From positions 1 to 27,375 of the forward strand of contig NW_004457475.1 of assembly GCF_000313135.1 (NCBI RefSeq): 27,375 bases of DNA, in the 5' to 3' direction. This DNA is from Acanthamoeba castellanii str. Neff (lineage: Eukaryota; Discosea; Longamoebia; Acanthamoebidae). The translations under genes were made by a program, and so were the position numbers. Positions 10,402-20,500 of this stretch are shown here, one piece after another. Below the pieces are notes generated by a model that did no database searches, was not told the origin of the DNA, and saw only the letters and a list, made by a program, of their open reading frames with translations. Position 1 is the stretch's first letter; each line of letters begins with the position of its first letter.

Positions 10402-13400
10402 ATGGACGGGGAGGAAGTGGAGGCGGTGGTCGATGCGGTAGCGGAACAGCAGCAGCAGGGGGATGGGGGCCACCGGCCACATCTTCTCGAGGAGCAGCGT
10501 GCCGACAGCTTGTTGGAAGGAGTAGACGAGAAAAATCGAGCGGACGATGCGGCGAAGGCGGAGGGAAACGACGATCACCTTCTTGAGCAGAAGCCAGGTG
10601 AGATCGGTGGCCACCACGAAGAAGGAGGAGGAGACGAAAAAGTGGCGGAAGAGACGAAGGGTGTAGAGATAGTGACGATTGAAGAGCGAACGAGGAGAGA
10701 AGACGAAGACGAAGCAGCCCAGGATTGCGCGAGTGTACAAAAAGAAGAAGTTGGCGGAGAAGAGGAGAAAGAAGAGCCAGAGGGGCCGACAACGGACACA
10801 AGAGGTGAGGCCGAGGCCGAGGTCGAGGACCTGGAGCGAAAGCACGAAGAAGTAGCGACAGCGGAAGAAGCCGGCCCGGCAGTAGAAGAGCCGAAGCAGG
10901 TGAGCAGGCGATGCGAGGAAGAGAAAGAGGAAAAGAGAGAAGAGCGTGACGAACACGAGACAACCGAAGAGCGAAGGAGCGAAGACGAAGACGAAGACGA
11001 AAAAGAAGAAGCTGAGGAGGAGTGGAAGAGGATTGAAGAAGAAGAGAAAGAGCGAAGGAGGCAGGAAGAGGAAGAAAAAGAGAGGCAGCGGAGGGAAGCG
11101 GCTGCTGTGCTTATTGAGCGCGTGTGGCGCGGGTGGTGTGTGCGGCGAATGCACGCCAAGCGGAGAGCAGCGGCGGTGCGCATTCAAGCCCGGTGGCGCG
11201 GGTGCCTTGCACGCAAAGCGTTCAAGGTTCGTTTATATCTGCCCAGGGCCAGCCAGCGAGAGGTCTCCCTATTTACCAATCCTCCCCGCACTCTGAGTGC
11301 AGCCGCTGTGGAGCAGTCGTCACCTGGCCAAGCTGAGACCCGTCGAATCGGCTCCTCTTTCGCACGTACGTGGTTGCGGCCTTGTGCGTCGGTTATGAGT
11401 GCGTTTGAAGGCCTGTGTGCGCTTAGCCTAAGGTTCTGCCTGGCTGCGGGCGTGTGCACAGTTGCAATTGGGCAAGCCGGCGCCCAACTCGCCCACCATC
11501 CGTCGGCGAACGCCCTCGCGCGGCCATCACAAGAAGACTAAGTCCATCACCAGGAACGAGGCCGCCTGCTTGATTTCGACTGAGGCCGAAGAACCACCGG
11601 CGCCAGCGCCGTCTGCGGCCAAGCCGGCAGTAGGCCACGTAGAACGAGCAGCCACGCCACCTGCGCCAGTCGCAGTCGCAGTTGCCGGCGCCACCCCGAA
11701 GGAGCAGAAGACCAGCGAGCCGGGCGTTGAGGAGCCGAAACGCATTCGGCTCGTGCCTCTGGGGGCGCCTGGCTTTGCCTTTGACCCAACCCAGTACGCC
11801 TCCCCCGCTCATGTGTGCGCTGGCGTCCATCGCCAGCTCGGGTTGTGCTGACGTAACACGTGCGGCGCGTGAAGGGTGACACTGCGCAAGGCGCCGGTGA
11901 CGCGACCGGAGGGAGGAGCGGCTGGAAGCCCAGGTGGTGCGGAGCCGCGGGTGGCGGTCGTGCCTAGGGCCAGGGCTCCAGGTGCGGTGGCGATGGCGAA
12001 CCTGCGAGAGTCGCTCAAGAAGCCGCTGGGCCAGGACGAGCCCGTGAAGACGGGCATGGTGTCCGAGGAGGAGTCGTCCGTGCTCAAGGTCCTCCGCCGG
12101 CACAGTGCGCAGGACATGAAGACTCTGCTCGTGCCCAAGCAGGACACCGGCACCGTCCTGCGCCGCAAAGCGAGTCGCGAGGCGCCGGACGACCTGAGCC
12201 GCTCCGCCTCCCACTTCACGTACGTTGCTTCCCCGCCATACCTATCATCCCTCTCGTTCGCCGAGATTGATCAAATACGGGAATGCGTGCGCTGCCCTAG
12301 TTTTGCGCTGCCGTCGACGGAGGCTCGCGTGGCGGCGTTGCACCAGTCGCTCGGGGGCGCTCGACCGACGCCGGTCGTGCCGATGGCAAAGATGGTGAGC
12401 AACGACCTGTTCAGCTCGGCCAACCTGCCGAAGAGGGTCAGCTTCTCCAAGAACGCTTCTCCGAGAAGCACCGTGAACTTGCGCGGACGGCAGCCAGGCG
12501 CAGCCGAGTCCCCGTCAGGCCTGGCTGGCCAACCCACCCTGCAGGACACTACCGAAGCAGCAAAGCTACAGGCTAACGTCGCAGCGGGGCAGACCCAGCA
12601 TTTCGACTCGCCTCTGCCATCGTTGGAGTCCTCCCCGTCGGGCTCGCCCAGCGAGGGCTCGCCCATAGCCGCAAGGCTTAGTGCGCCTTCCCGAGAGCGC
12701 CAGCCAGGCAGCCCGATGCCCCAACGCCCGCTCGGCGCACCGCCTGCGACCCCGCCGACCCCAGCCTCGTCGGCGAGCGTCTTCACGCCGGCACATCCGC
12801 GGACCAAGTCGGGCTCGTTCGCTCCGCTGATGGGCCGGCGAGGAGCTCTCATGGGCAGCACAAGTTCCATTGCTTCCTCGTCCGCTTCTGCCCAGCCGCA
12901 TGGTACGCCATGAGTCCCACACACCACACCTCTTGAAAGGTGCAGTGGCTGACGCGCCGGCGCCTTTTGGTCCTTCAACAACAGATTGGCCGCAGCGCAG
13001 AAAATCCGCATCAGAGCTGCTCTTGGTCTTCTTCAAGAAGCGGAAGACGAAGGAGGAGCTCATCGAAAGAGGTGCGCACGCTTCCACTGCACTCATTCGT
13101 GTCGTGGCGTGGCGTGCGTCGTCCTCACCATTCTACCTGTGCCGATCTCTTCGTCTTGTGTTACTCTCCCAGGCATCTTTGTGGAGGTGGATGGCGAACC
13201 TGGTGCGGTAGCAGACACAGGCGGCGATCAGGTGGGGCGTCTTCAGGCACAGCGCGAGTGCACCGTCTGCAAGGAGTCCGTACGGGCATCGCTCTTCAAA
13301 AGCCAGGTTCGTACTACCACCTCCACACTCGCAGTAGTAAAGAGGAATGGCTCACAAACTACCTTCATCATCTCCAGCACAAGGTGTGCCCGCGATGCAA

Positions 13401-13515
13401 GGCGTCGGTTTGTAAAAAATGTGTGACCAAGCGGAAGTACCCGCTGCCCGGCTGGAAGGACAAGCGGGCCGTGTGTCTCCTCTGCCTTCCAGAGGTGGAC
13501 AAGACTTTTGAGTGA
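10402..13515 (+). CDS. IQ-motif, RPEL-like and FYVE-like zinc finger scaffold protein
   Basis: Seven exons: 10402-11226, 11462-11793, 11875-12219, 12301-12902, 12985-13071, 13173-13306 and 13378-13515, giving about 820 aa with consistent phases. Residues 1-235 are Glu/Lys/Arg-rich and become a coiled coil (EEEWKRIEEEEKERRRQEEE). Two IQ motifs follow (AVLIERVWRGWCVRRMHAK and AVRIQARWRGCLARKAFK, about 236-275), calmodulin or myosin-light-chain sites. The middle is disordered, rich in Pro, Ser and Ala. Residues 708-731 read LLVFFKKRKTKEELIERGIF with the next exon, resembling the G-actin-binding RPEL motif (Arg-x-x-x-x-Glu-Leu spacing, the Pro replaced by Lys). The end holds eight Cys in four CxxC pairs (760/763, 779/782, 787/790, 808/811), spaced like a FYVE domain but without the RRHHC core, so phosphoinositide binding is uncertain. 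Joining exons 4 and 5 needs the donor CATG|GTACGC; otherwise exon 4 ends at a TGA (12911-12913) and the finger would be a separate gene. Confidence 0.75.
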
Positions 13516-13609
13516 AGCCGACACCAAAAGAAAAGTACCAGAGTTGAAGACGCATGTGAGATCCCCTTATACGTCGACATAAAGGCCGGACCCAATGGGG
13601 TGCCAGCGC

Positions 13610-13615
13610 AATAAA
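13610..13615 (+). terminator. Poly(A) signal AATAAA
   Basis: Lies about 95 bp downstream of the TGA at 13515, in an A-rich context, in the expected place for the IQ/FYVE-like transcript. Confidence 0.5.
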
Positions 13616-13711
13616 CAAAATTCTTCTTCGAAATGAAATTACAAATAACTCTTTATTTTCGCTGCACACACAATTTTGGCGGCACAGAGGTTTGTACGCA
13701 GGCAAAACAAC

Positions 13712-13729
13712 ACAAACAGATCTGTTTGT
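13712..13729. repeat. 18-bp perfect palindrome
   Basis: ACAAACAGATCTGTTTGT reads the same on both strands and has no spacer. It lies between two genes and could be a dimeric factor site or chance. Confidence 0.8.
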
Positions 13730-13741
13730 TTGCCCGGCCCG

Positions 13742-13873
13742 CTACCTGCAACTTCTTGCCCACCTACCCCCTTCCTGCTTGGCGCCGAAGGGTTTCCTGT
13801 ACATCGCCTCGTACACAAGGTAAAATGCGGGAATGGACACAACATCCTTGATCTCACGATAATTTGGCGTACA
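13742..13873 (-). pseudogene. Orphan coding-like fragment, possible terminal exon or gene remnant
   Basis: Minus-strand open frame of 43 codons ending in TAG at 13744-13742. Its product contains EIKDVVSIPAFYLVYEAMYR followed by KPFGAKQEGGRW, with protein-like composition and codon use. A TAA lies immediately upstream in frame and no clean acceptor or ATG is seen; only a weak GTGAG precedes the ATC AAG codons. It may be the last exon of a small gene with its start in 13875-13965, or a degenerate copy. Family not recognised. Confidence 0.3.
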
Positions 13874-13964
13874 TTAAGGCGTAGCAACAAGTACAGAGGC
13901 ATTGATTACTGTGGCTAGCCTTGCTGATTGCTTTCGTTCGAACTGTGGTGTACAGACGAACAAA

Positions 13965-16900
13965 ATGCAGCGACCATTCAGTGGGCTCCTCTTCAGTTTC
14001 TCGGGGGTGAACGAGACCGAGCTGAAGAAGATTGTTCAGGCCAATGGTGGCGAGTCCAGCTCCATCGTTTCGCCCAAGGTGCACCATTCGCCAATCTTGA
14101 TTTTCTTGCCGCTATGCGTTCAAAATTTCGCCTATTCCTATTCGATTTGCACGTAGCGGCTTTGTACGCCGATTTCGATCCGCAATGTGAGCCTCAATCA
14201 ACTCTGTGTTGTGTTTTGTGTTCAGACCACCCACTTGGTGACGACCGCACAGGAGGTGGAGAACAAGACGCAGAAGGTGATCAGCGCACTGCGTAAGACC
14301 AACGTCTTCATCGTCAACGACAACTTCATCCACGACAGCGTCCAGCAGGGCCACAAGGCCGACGAGCGGCCGTACATTCTGGCCGAAAGCGACTCCTCGC
14401 GTACGCTGCCTTTGCTCTCTTCCACCACGTGTACATAGGTCAATGAAGCTGATCGATGACCACCCTCTACGCAGTGCGTCAGTCGAGCGGTAGCGCCAGC
14501 GCTCCTGCCCGGCCCAAGGGATGGTGGAAGGCCAAGTGTACGCCCTCTCAGCTGTAGTACACGCGAGACACAGCGTCAATCCACCCATAACCTGACGTGT
14601 TGTTCGGTACACGGTGCACAGTCGTCAAGGTCAAGGCCTGGACTCATGGCACGAAGGGCGAGCCCTACTATCCGGACGACTTTGAGATCACCCGGAGCGA
14701 CATCCTCCAGTGGACCGACGTGATGTCGAATCACAACAAGTACTACTCGATCGAGCAGCACGTGGCTGAGGAGAAGTACGACTTTGTGTCTGGACATCGT
14801 CGCCACCATCGTTATCGTTCGCTGACGCGTCCTCTGTTCCTTCTTTCTTGGTGCGTAGTGGCAAGAAGTACCACCGGCTGTTCACGCACTACGGCCGCAC
14901 GGACGATCTGGAGAACGACCCCAACTCGGGCCGCAAGGAGACGCGCCACTACGCCAACCTCGAGCAGACCGAGGCCGGCTACGAGTCGATCATCGAGGAG
15001 AAGACCGGCAAGAAGGGCTATCGCAAGGTCGACATGGCCTCGGGCAACATCGGCTCCGACAAGGCCCGCGCCAGACACGCCGAGCCCGCTCCTTCCGCCG
15101 CAGAGGAGGAGGAGGCTGAAGCTTCGTCGTCGTCGTCGTCGGGCCTGTCGTCATCTCTTCACCCGATGGTGCAGTCGCTCATCAACTACATCTACTCGGA
15201 GGCCACGAGCAGGCTGACGGCCACGGTGTCGGCCAAGATCACGTCGCGCGGTATCGAGACGCCGCTGGGCGTGTTGACGCTCGCGCAGGTGGAGAAGGGC
15301 GAGGCCATTCTCGACGAGCTGCAGACCCTGTACGAGACCAACAAGCTCGACCAGGCGTCGGCCGAGCGGCTCTCGAGCGACTTCTACACCGTGATCCCGC
15401 ACCCGATCGGCCGCTCCAAGATGGCCGTCATGGCCGCCGTCCTCAAGACGCCCGAGGCCTTCGACCAGAAGCGCGAACTGCTCCAGCTCATGAAGGACAT
15501 GGTGCAAGTCAACTCTGCCGGCGGTGGCGTGCTTCACAGGTACTACTACCACCCTCACCCCCGTTCCCTTTTCCTCTTCTTCTTCGAGAGAGCTAGTCCG
15601 TTGATGATAAATCAATCCTATGCTAATCCTGAAGTCATCGCACAATGTTGACAAACACTTTGCGTGTCTCTGAGGACTCTCTCTCGTTCGCTCTCGCTCG
15701 TTCGCTCGAGGAATCTTACTGCTGGACTTACTCACCCAAATCTGATTCACGTAACCGATCACAACAGTGCCGAGGTGGACAACAAGTACAAGGCTCTGCG
15801 GTGCCAGGTGTCGTATGTCGAACCGGATGACGGCAACTTCCGAACGATCCGGGACCACGTGCTCGATAACCAGGTCAAGTCGCGCGAGATCGAAGTCCTC
15901 AACGTCTACGGCATCAAGCGCGAGGCCGAGACATCGCGCTTCACCTCGCAGCTGCACAACCAGAAGCTGCTCTTCCACGGCAGCAAGATCTCCAACTGGG
16001 TGGGTCTTCTCTCGCGTGGCATGCTCATGCCCAAGTCCGTCACCGCCCTCGGCGGCAAGCGAACTGGTACGCCTCGAGGCCTGGCGCTCTGTCTCCTTTT
16101 TGCTCTGCTTACTGTCACCATTCCCCCCCACCGTCATCTTTGCAGATTACGGCCTGCTGGGCGCTGGTCTGTACTTTGGTGGCGAGTCGTGCACGTCGGC
16201 CAAGTACACGTCGGCCGGTGCGCAGGGCACGCGCTTCATGCTCTTGAACAGGGTCGCGCTCGGCAACATCCACGAGGTCTACGCCGTCACCCCCGGCCTC
16301 AGTACACTACCCCCGTGCCCCTCCTCAAAACACGGCCTTACAGCGAGACTAATGCTTGGTCTCAATTTATTTCAATTCTCTCCAATCAGCTGAGGCCCCG
16401 GAGGGCTACAACTCGGTGCAGGGCGTGAGCTCGCGTCACGGCCGGCCGTCGGCCTTCACCGACGACGAATACGTGGTCTACAACATCGAACAGCAGCAGA
16501 TGGAGTACCTCGTCGAGTTCAGGCTCACCACCAGCGACCCTGCCTACTCGAAACCGGGCTCGGCCTCCGTGACCCCCTCCGCTGCTCTCTCGACGACCAC
16601 CGGCGGCTTCAGCTTTGGCAGCTCGACCGCGCCCGCTGCGTCGTCGAGCTTCGGCTTTGGTGGTTCGGCCTCTGCTGCTCCCGCAGCGACCACCAGCGGC
16701 TTCAGCTTTGGCAGCTCGACCGCGCCCGCTGCGTCGTCGAGCTTCGGCTTTGGTGCAACCCCCGCCGCCTCGAGCTTCGGCTTTGGTGGTTCGACCTCTG
16801 CTGCCCCCGCAACGACCACCGGCGGCTTCAGCTTTGGCAGCTCGGCCGCGCCCGCGGCGTCATCCGGCTTCAGCTTTGGCGGTTCGACCTCTGCTGCCCC

Positions 16901-17490
16901 CGCGTCCAGCGGCTTCAGCTTTGGCAGTTCGACCGCACCCGCTGCATCGAGCTTCGGCTTTGGTGGCTCGGCCGTTCCTGCTGCGTCGATCAACATCACC
17001 CTCCAGAACGGCACGACCAACACCAGCCTGGTCGTGCCTGTCCCCTCGAGCCTCACCTTGCGCCGTCTCCGCGATTTGATCGAGACCAGGATGCAAATTC
17101 CTGTCGACGAACAGGTACTCCACCTTCCCCTCTCCCGCTTCATTTGTTGGGAAGCCGGTGTACCCATTTTTCTAACGACCATTTGACAATCGTACTTGGC
17201 TGGGCTGTGACGCGATACAGAAACTCGTATTCGCCGGCCAGGTCCTTAACGACCCCGACCGCACCCTGGCGTCCTGCCATATCTCCCAGGGGTCTACGGT
17301 CCACGTCGCGAAGCAGCAACCAACAGTTGGTGACCACATCACCGTCTACGTGAGGACACTCACGGGCAAGACGATTACACTGCAGCTTCTTCCCTCGGAC
17401 ACCGTCGGCAATGCCAAGTCTATGATACGCGACAAGGAAGGAGTCCCGCCCGAGCAGCAGGTGCCGTGCCCTTCATCCCTGTACAGTGGT

Positions 17491-17522
<32 letters not shown>

Positions 17523-20500
17523 GATGGTCATGCGAGTGAGACGTCAGGACTGATTGGTCTTCTTTCGCGCGCAGAGGTTGATCTTTGCGGGCAGGCAGCT
17601 GGACGACAACAGGACTTTTGCGGACTACCACATCACCCACGATAGCACACTGCACCTGGTGCTCTCCCTGCGCGGATTCAGTATTCCAATGAAGGTAGCC
17701 AAGAAGGCTCCGGCGAAGAAGGCTGCTGCGGCCAAGATGGATGACGACGAGGGCAGTGAAGACGATGACGATGACGAAATGCCCAGGGCAAAGAAAACCG
17801 CCACGAAGAAGAAGATGCCCGCCAAGAAGGCCATGACTGGCAAGCCGAAGAAGGCCGTCAAGGCATCAAAAAAGGCCTTCTCCGATGAAGAAGAAGAGGA
17901 AGAGGAGCTGAGCGAAGGCGACGAAATGCCCCGGATGAAGTTGACGAAGACAACGGCGAGAAAGTCGACTGGGACGAAGGCCCCGAGGAAGAAGATGCCC
18001 GCCAAGAAGCCGGCCGCCAAAAAGGTGAAGAAGCCGGCCGCCATGACGTCCTGCCGCAAGTCGCCCGGGGGCAAGGCGCCGCGGGCCTTCGGATGGCCGA
18101 TGCCCCAGCCGGCGTGGGACGAGCCGGAAGAGCAGGTTACCAACGACGACAACACCGCCGTGGGCAGCCTTTACACCGACTATGAGGACCTCATCACGTA
18201 CGCTGCGCTCTGCCCTCATTCGTTTATGTGACAAGGCGACTGACTTGAAAGCGAACCCTTTCGATTGTGCACTGCGCCTTCACCCCACCACCCTCCACCA
18301 CCCACAGGCCGGAGCAGAGCGCGATGAAGAAGCAGGAGGACCACTACCGCCAGCTGTTCGCGCAGGATAGGCACAACTCGACTCTGTCCGACATCTACCT
18401 CAACCTGGTGGACGTCTTCAACAACAGGGACACCTTCAAGTTCGCCACCGAGTCCGCAGAGGAGAGGACCATTCCCAAGATTCTCGGCCAGAAGCGGCCC
18501 AACCTCGCCTCGCTCGCCGGCCAGTACTCAGTCGTCGATGAGCAGCAGTACGTGCCCGTTATCTATTTTCCTTTTTATTTAGTTGTTGGTTGTTGTTTAT
18601 ATAGTGGCTGAAATCGGACTCGCGATCACAACCCTCAGGTGGGCCAAGAACTGGCAGGACTTCACGCAGGGCCAGTTCGAGGGGCTGAACTGGGAGGGCA
18701 TCTTCATCGCCGGCGGCAGTGTGCTGTCGTGCCTCGACCCCGACTACCCCAACGTGCACAAGGGTAACGATGTCGACATGTTCCTCTACGCCACCGACGA
18801 GCATCGAGCGCGCGAACAGCTGCGCCACATCTTCGACACTGTGCAGCGCAACACCAACGGCAAGGGCGACATCATCCGTACCAAGAACGCCATCACCATC
18901 ATCAACTCCTACCCCTACCGCCACATCCAGATCATCATGCGCCTCTACAAGAGCCCCGCCGAGGTCCTCATGGGCTTCGACATCGACTCATGCACCGTCG
19001 GCTTCGGTACCTGAGACACACTCTCTTCTCCTCACCCTCCCAACACTGTCTCACCTTCTCTTCCCTCATTTTGAACGTCAGACGGGCAGCGCGTGTGGGC
19101 TCTCCCGCGAGCTCGCCGATCGATCAACTATCGCTACAATCTGGTGGACCTCTCGCGGCGTTCGCTCACCTACGAGTCTCGCCTCCAGAAATACGCCAAG
19201 CGGTACGCACCTCACACCTCGCCGCTCACTCAACCCCGCGCGCGCGAAGCGAATGTTCTCTGTTTCTGATGTGCGCACGCACGCGTGGTTCAGAGGTTAC
19301 GCCGTCGCTGTGCCCGGCCTTGACCGCAGCCGAGTGGACCCGTTCCTCTTCAGGAAGACCCTCAAGAGCGTCCACGGTCTCGCCAAGCTGCTCATCATGG
19401 ACCGCAACGCGGCCAAGGCGCAGGCCAAGGCCGAGGCCAGCCCGACCAAGGATGGCACCACGCCCAAGCAGAGGTGCGGTCGGCGCAGCAGGGCTGAGTC
19501 GGGTGGTGCGGAGGCGCCTCCGTTTGAGAAGGAGGAGAGCGACTACAGCGAAGTGAGCCTGCCGTGGGGTCCGGACTGGTTCACGATGGGCATCATGTCG
19601 ATGCTCAACCGCCAGGACAAGGCCGCCTTCTTCTCGACCATCCGCAAGAACAAGGCCAACCCGGGCGAGAAGCGCGGCCCCGTGTCGCACATCTTCGTGT
19701 CGGGTATCGACGCCGTGCTGAACGACACCACCCGCATGGGTCCGCTCTCGTGGCTCACCGACAATCCCGGCCGCCAGCTGCTCACCGGCTCCTTCCACCC
19801 TGGTACCAACACGAAACCCCACACACACCCCGAAAGCTGTATGGGCTCGCAACACTAACACGCCGCACACACGACACAACACGACAGTCGACGACGAGAA
19901 CTACGAGAGGGACGCCTACAGCGCACACAGTGGGATGAGCACCAGCACCGGCACCGGCTTGTCGACGCCTAAGAAGCGGGCCAGCCCGGCGGCGGTCCGC
20001 GTGCAGCCCGCGCCAGCGAGCAGCAGCGGCTGGGGCAGCTTTGCTTCCTCCACCCAGCCAGCGGCGACTTCTTTGGCGTTCGGCTCCGTCACCCAGGCGC
20101 AGCCACAGCCGCAACAGACCAGCTTCGGATCGACGTCGTCGTCGTTTGGCTTCGCTGCGGCGCGGCCCGCCGCCACGCAGTCCTCCGTCTCCTTCTTTGG
20201 CAACGCCATCGGCGGCGCCTCTCCCCACAGCAGCGGTGGCGGCGGATTCTTCATTGGCAAGACCCCGGCTGCGTCTGCCTCTTCATCGAAGCCTGCCTTT
20301 GCCTCCTCGAAGGCCGCGAGCGAGAGCGAGGAGGAGAGCGAGGAGGACGAGGCGCTGATCACGTCGCTGGCGTCGCTGTCGACGCAGCACCACGAGCCGC
20401 AGCAGCACCAGCCGCCGTCGCCCTACAACTACGGATTCCCGACGATGGGCGGCTCGCCCGTGCGTGGGGCCGACAAGCCGACGTACGGCATCCCGTCGCC

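Larger units (their letters stand above)
13516..13964. other. Intergenic region between IQ/FYVE-like and PARP genes
   Basis: Contains an AATAAA at 13610-13615, the likely poly(A) signal of the upstream gene, about 95 bp after its stop. It also has an 18-bp perfect palindrome (13712-13729) and a convincing-looking minus-strand coding fragment (13742-13873). A GTGTACAG at 13947-13954, just before the PARP start, could be a 5'-UTR intron acceptor. Confidence 0.5.

Noticed and set aside
10575..11183. Minus-strand frame rich in Ser opposite the IQ gene
   Set aside because: It is the antisense shadow of the Glu/Lys-rich coiled coil; the plus-strand frame has IQ motifs and good splice sites.
16544..17182. 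Minus-strand frame of 212 codons opposite the FG repeats
   Set aside because: Mirror image of the repeat on the coding strand, giving [11 protein letters not shown] strings with no start context.
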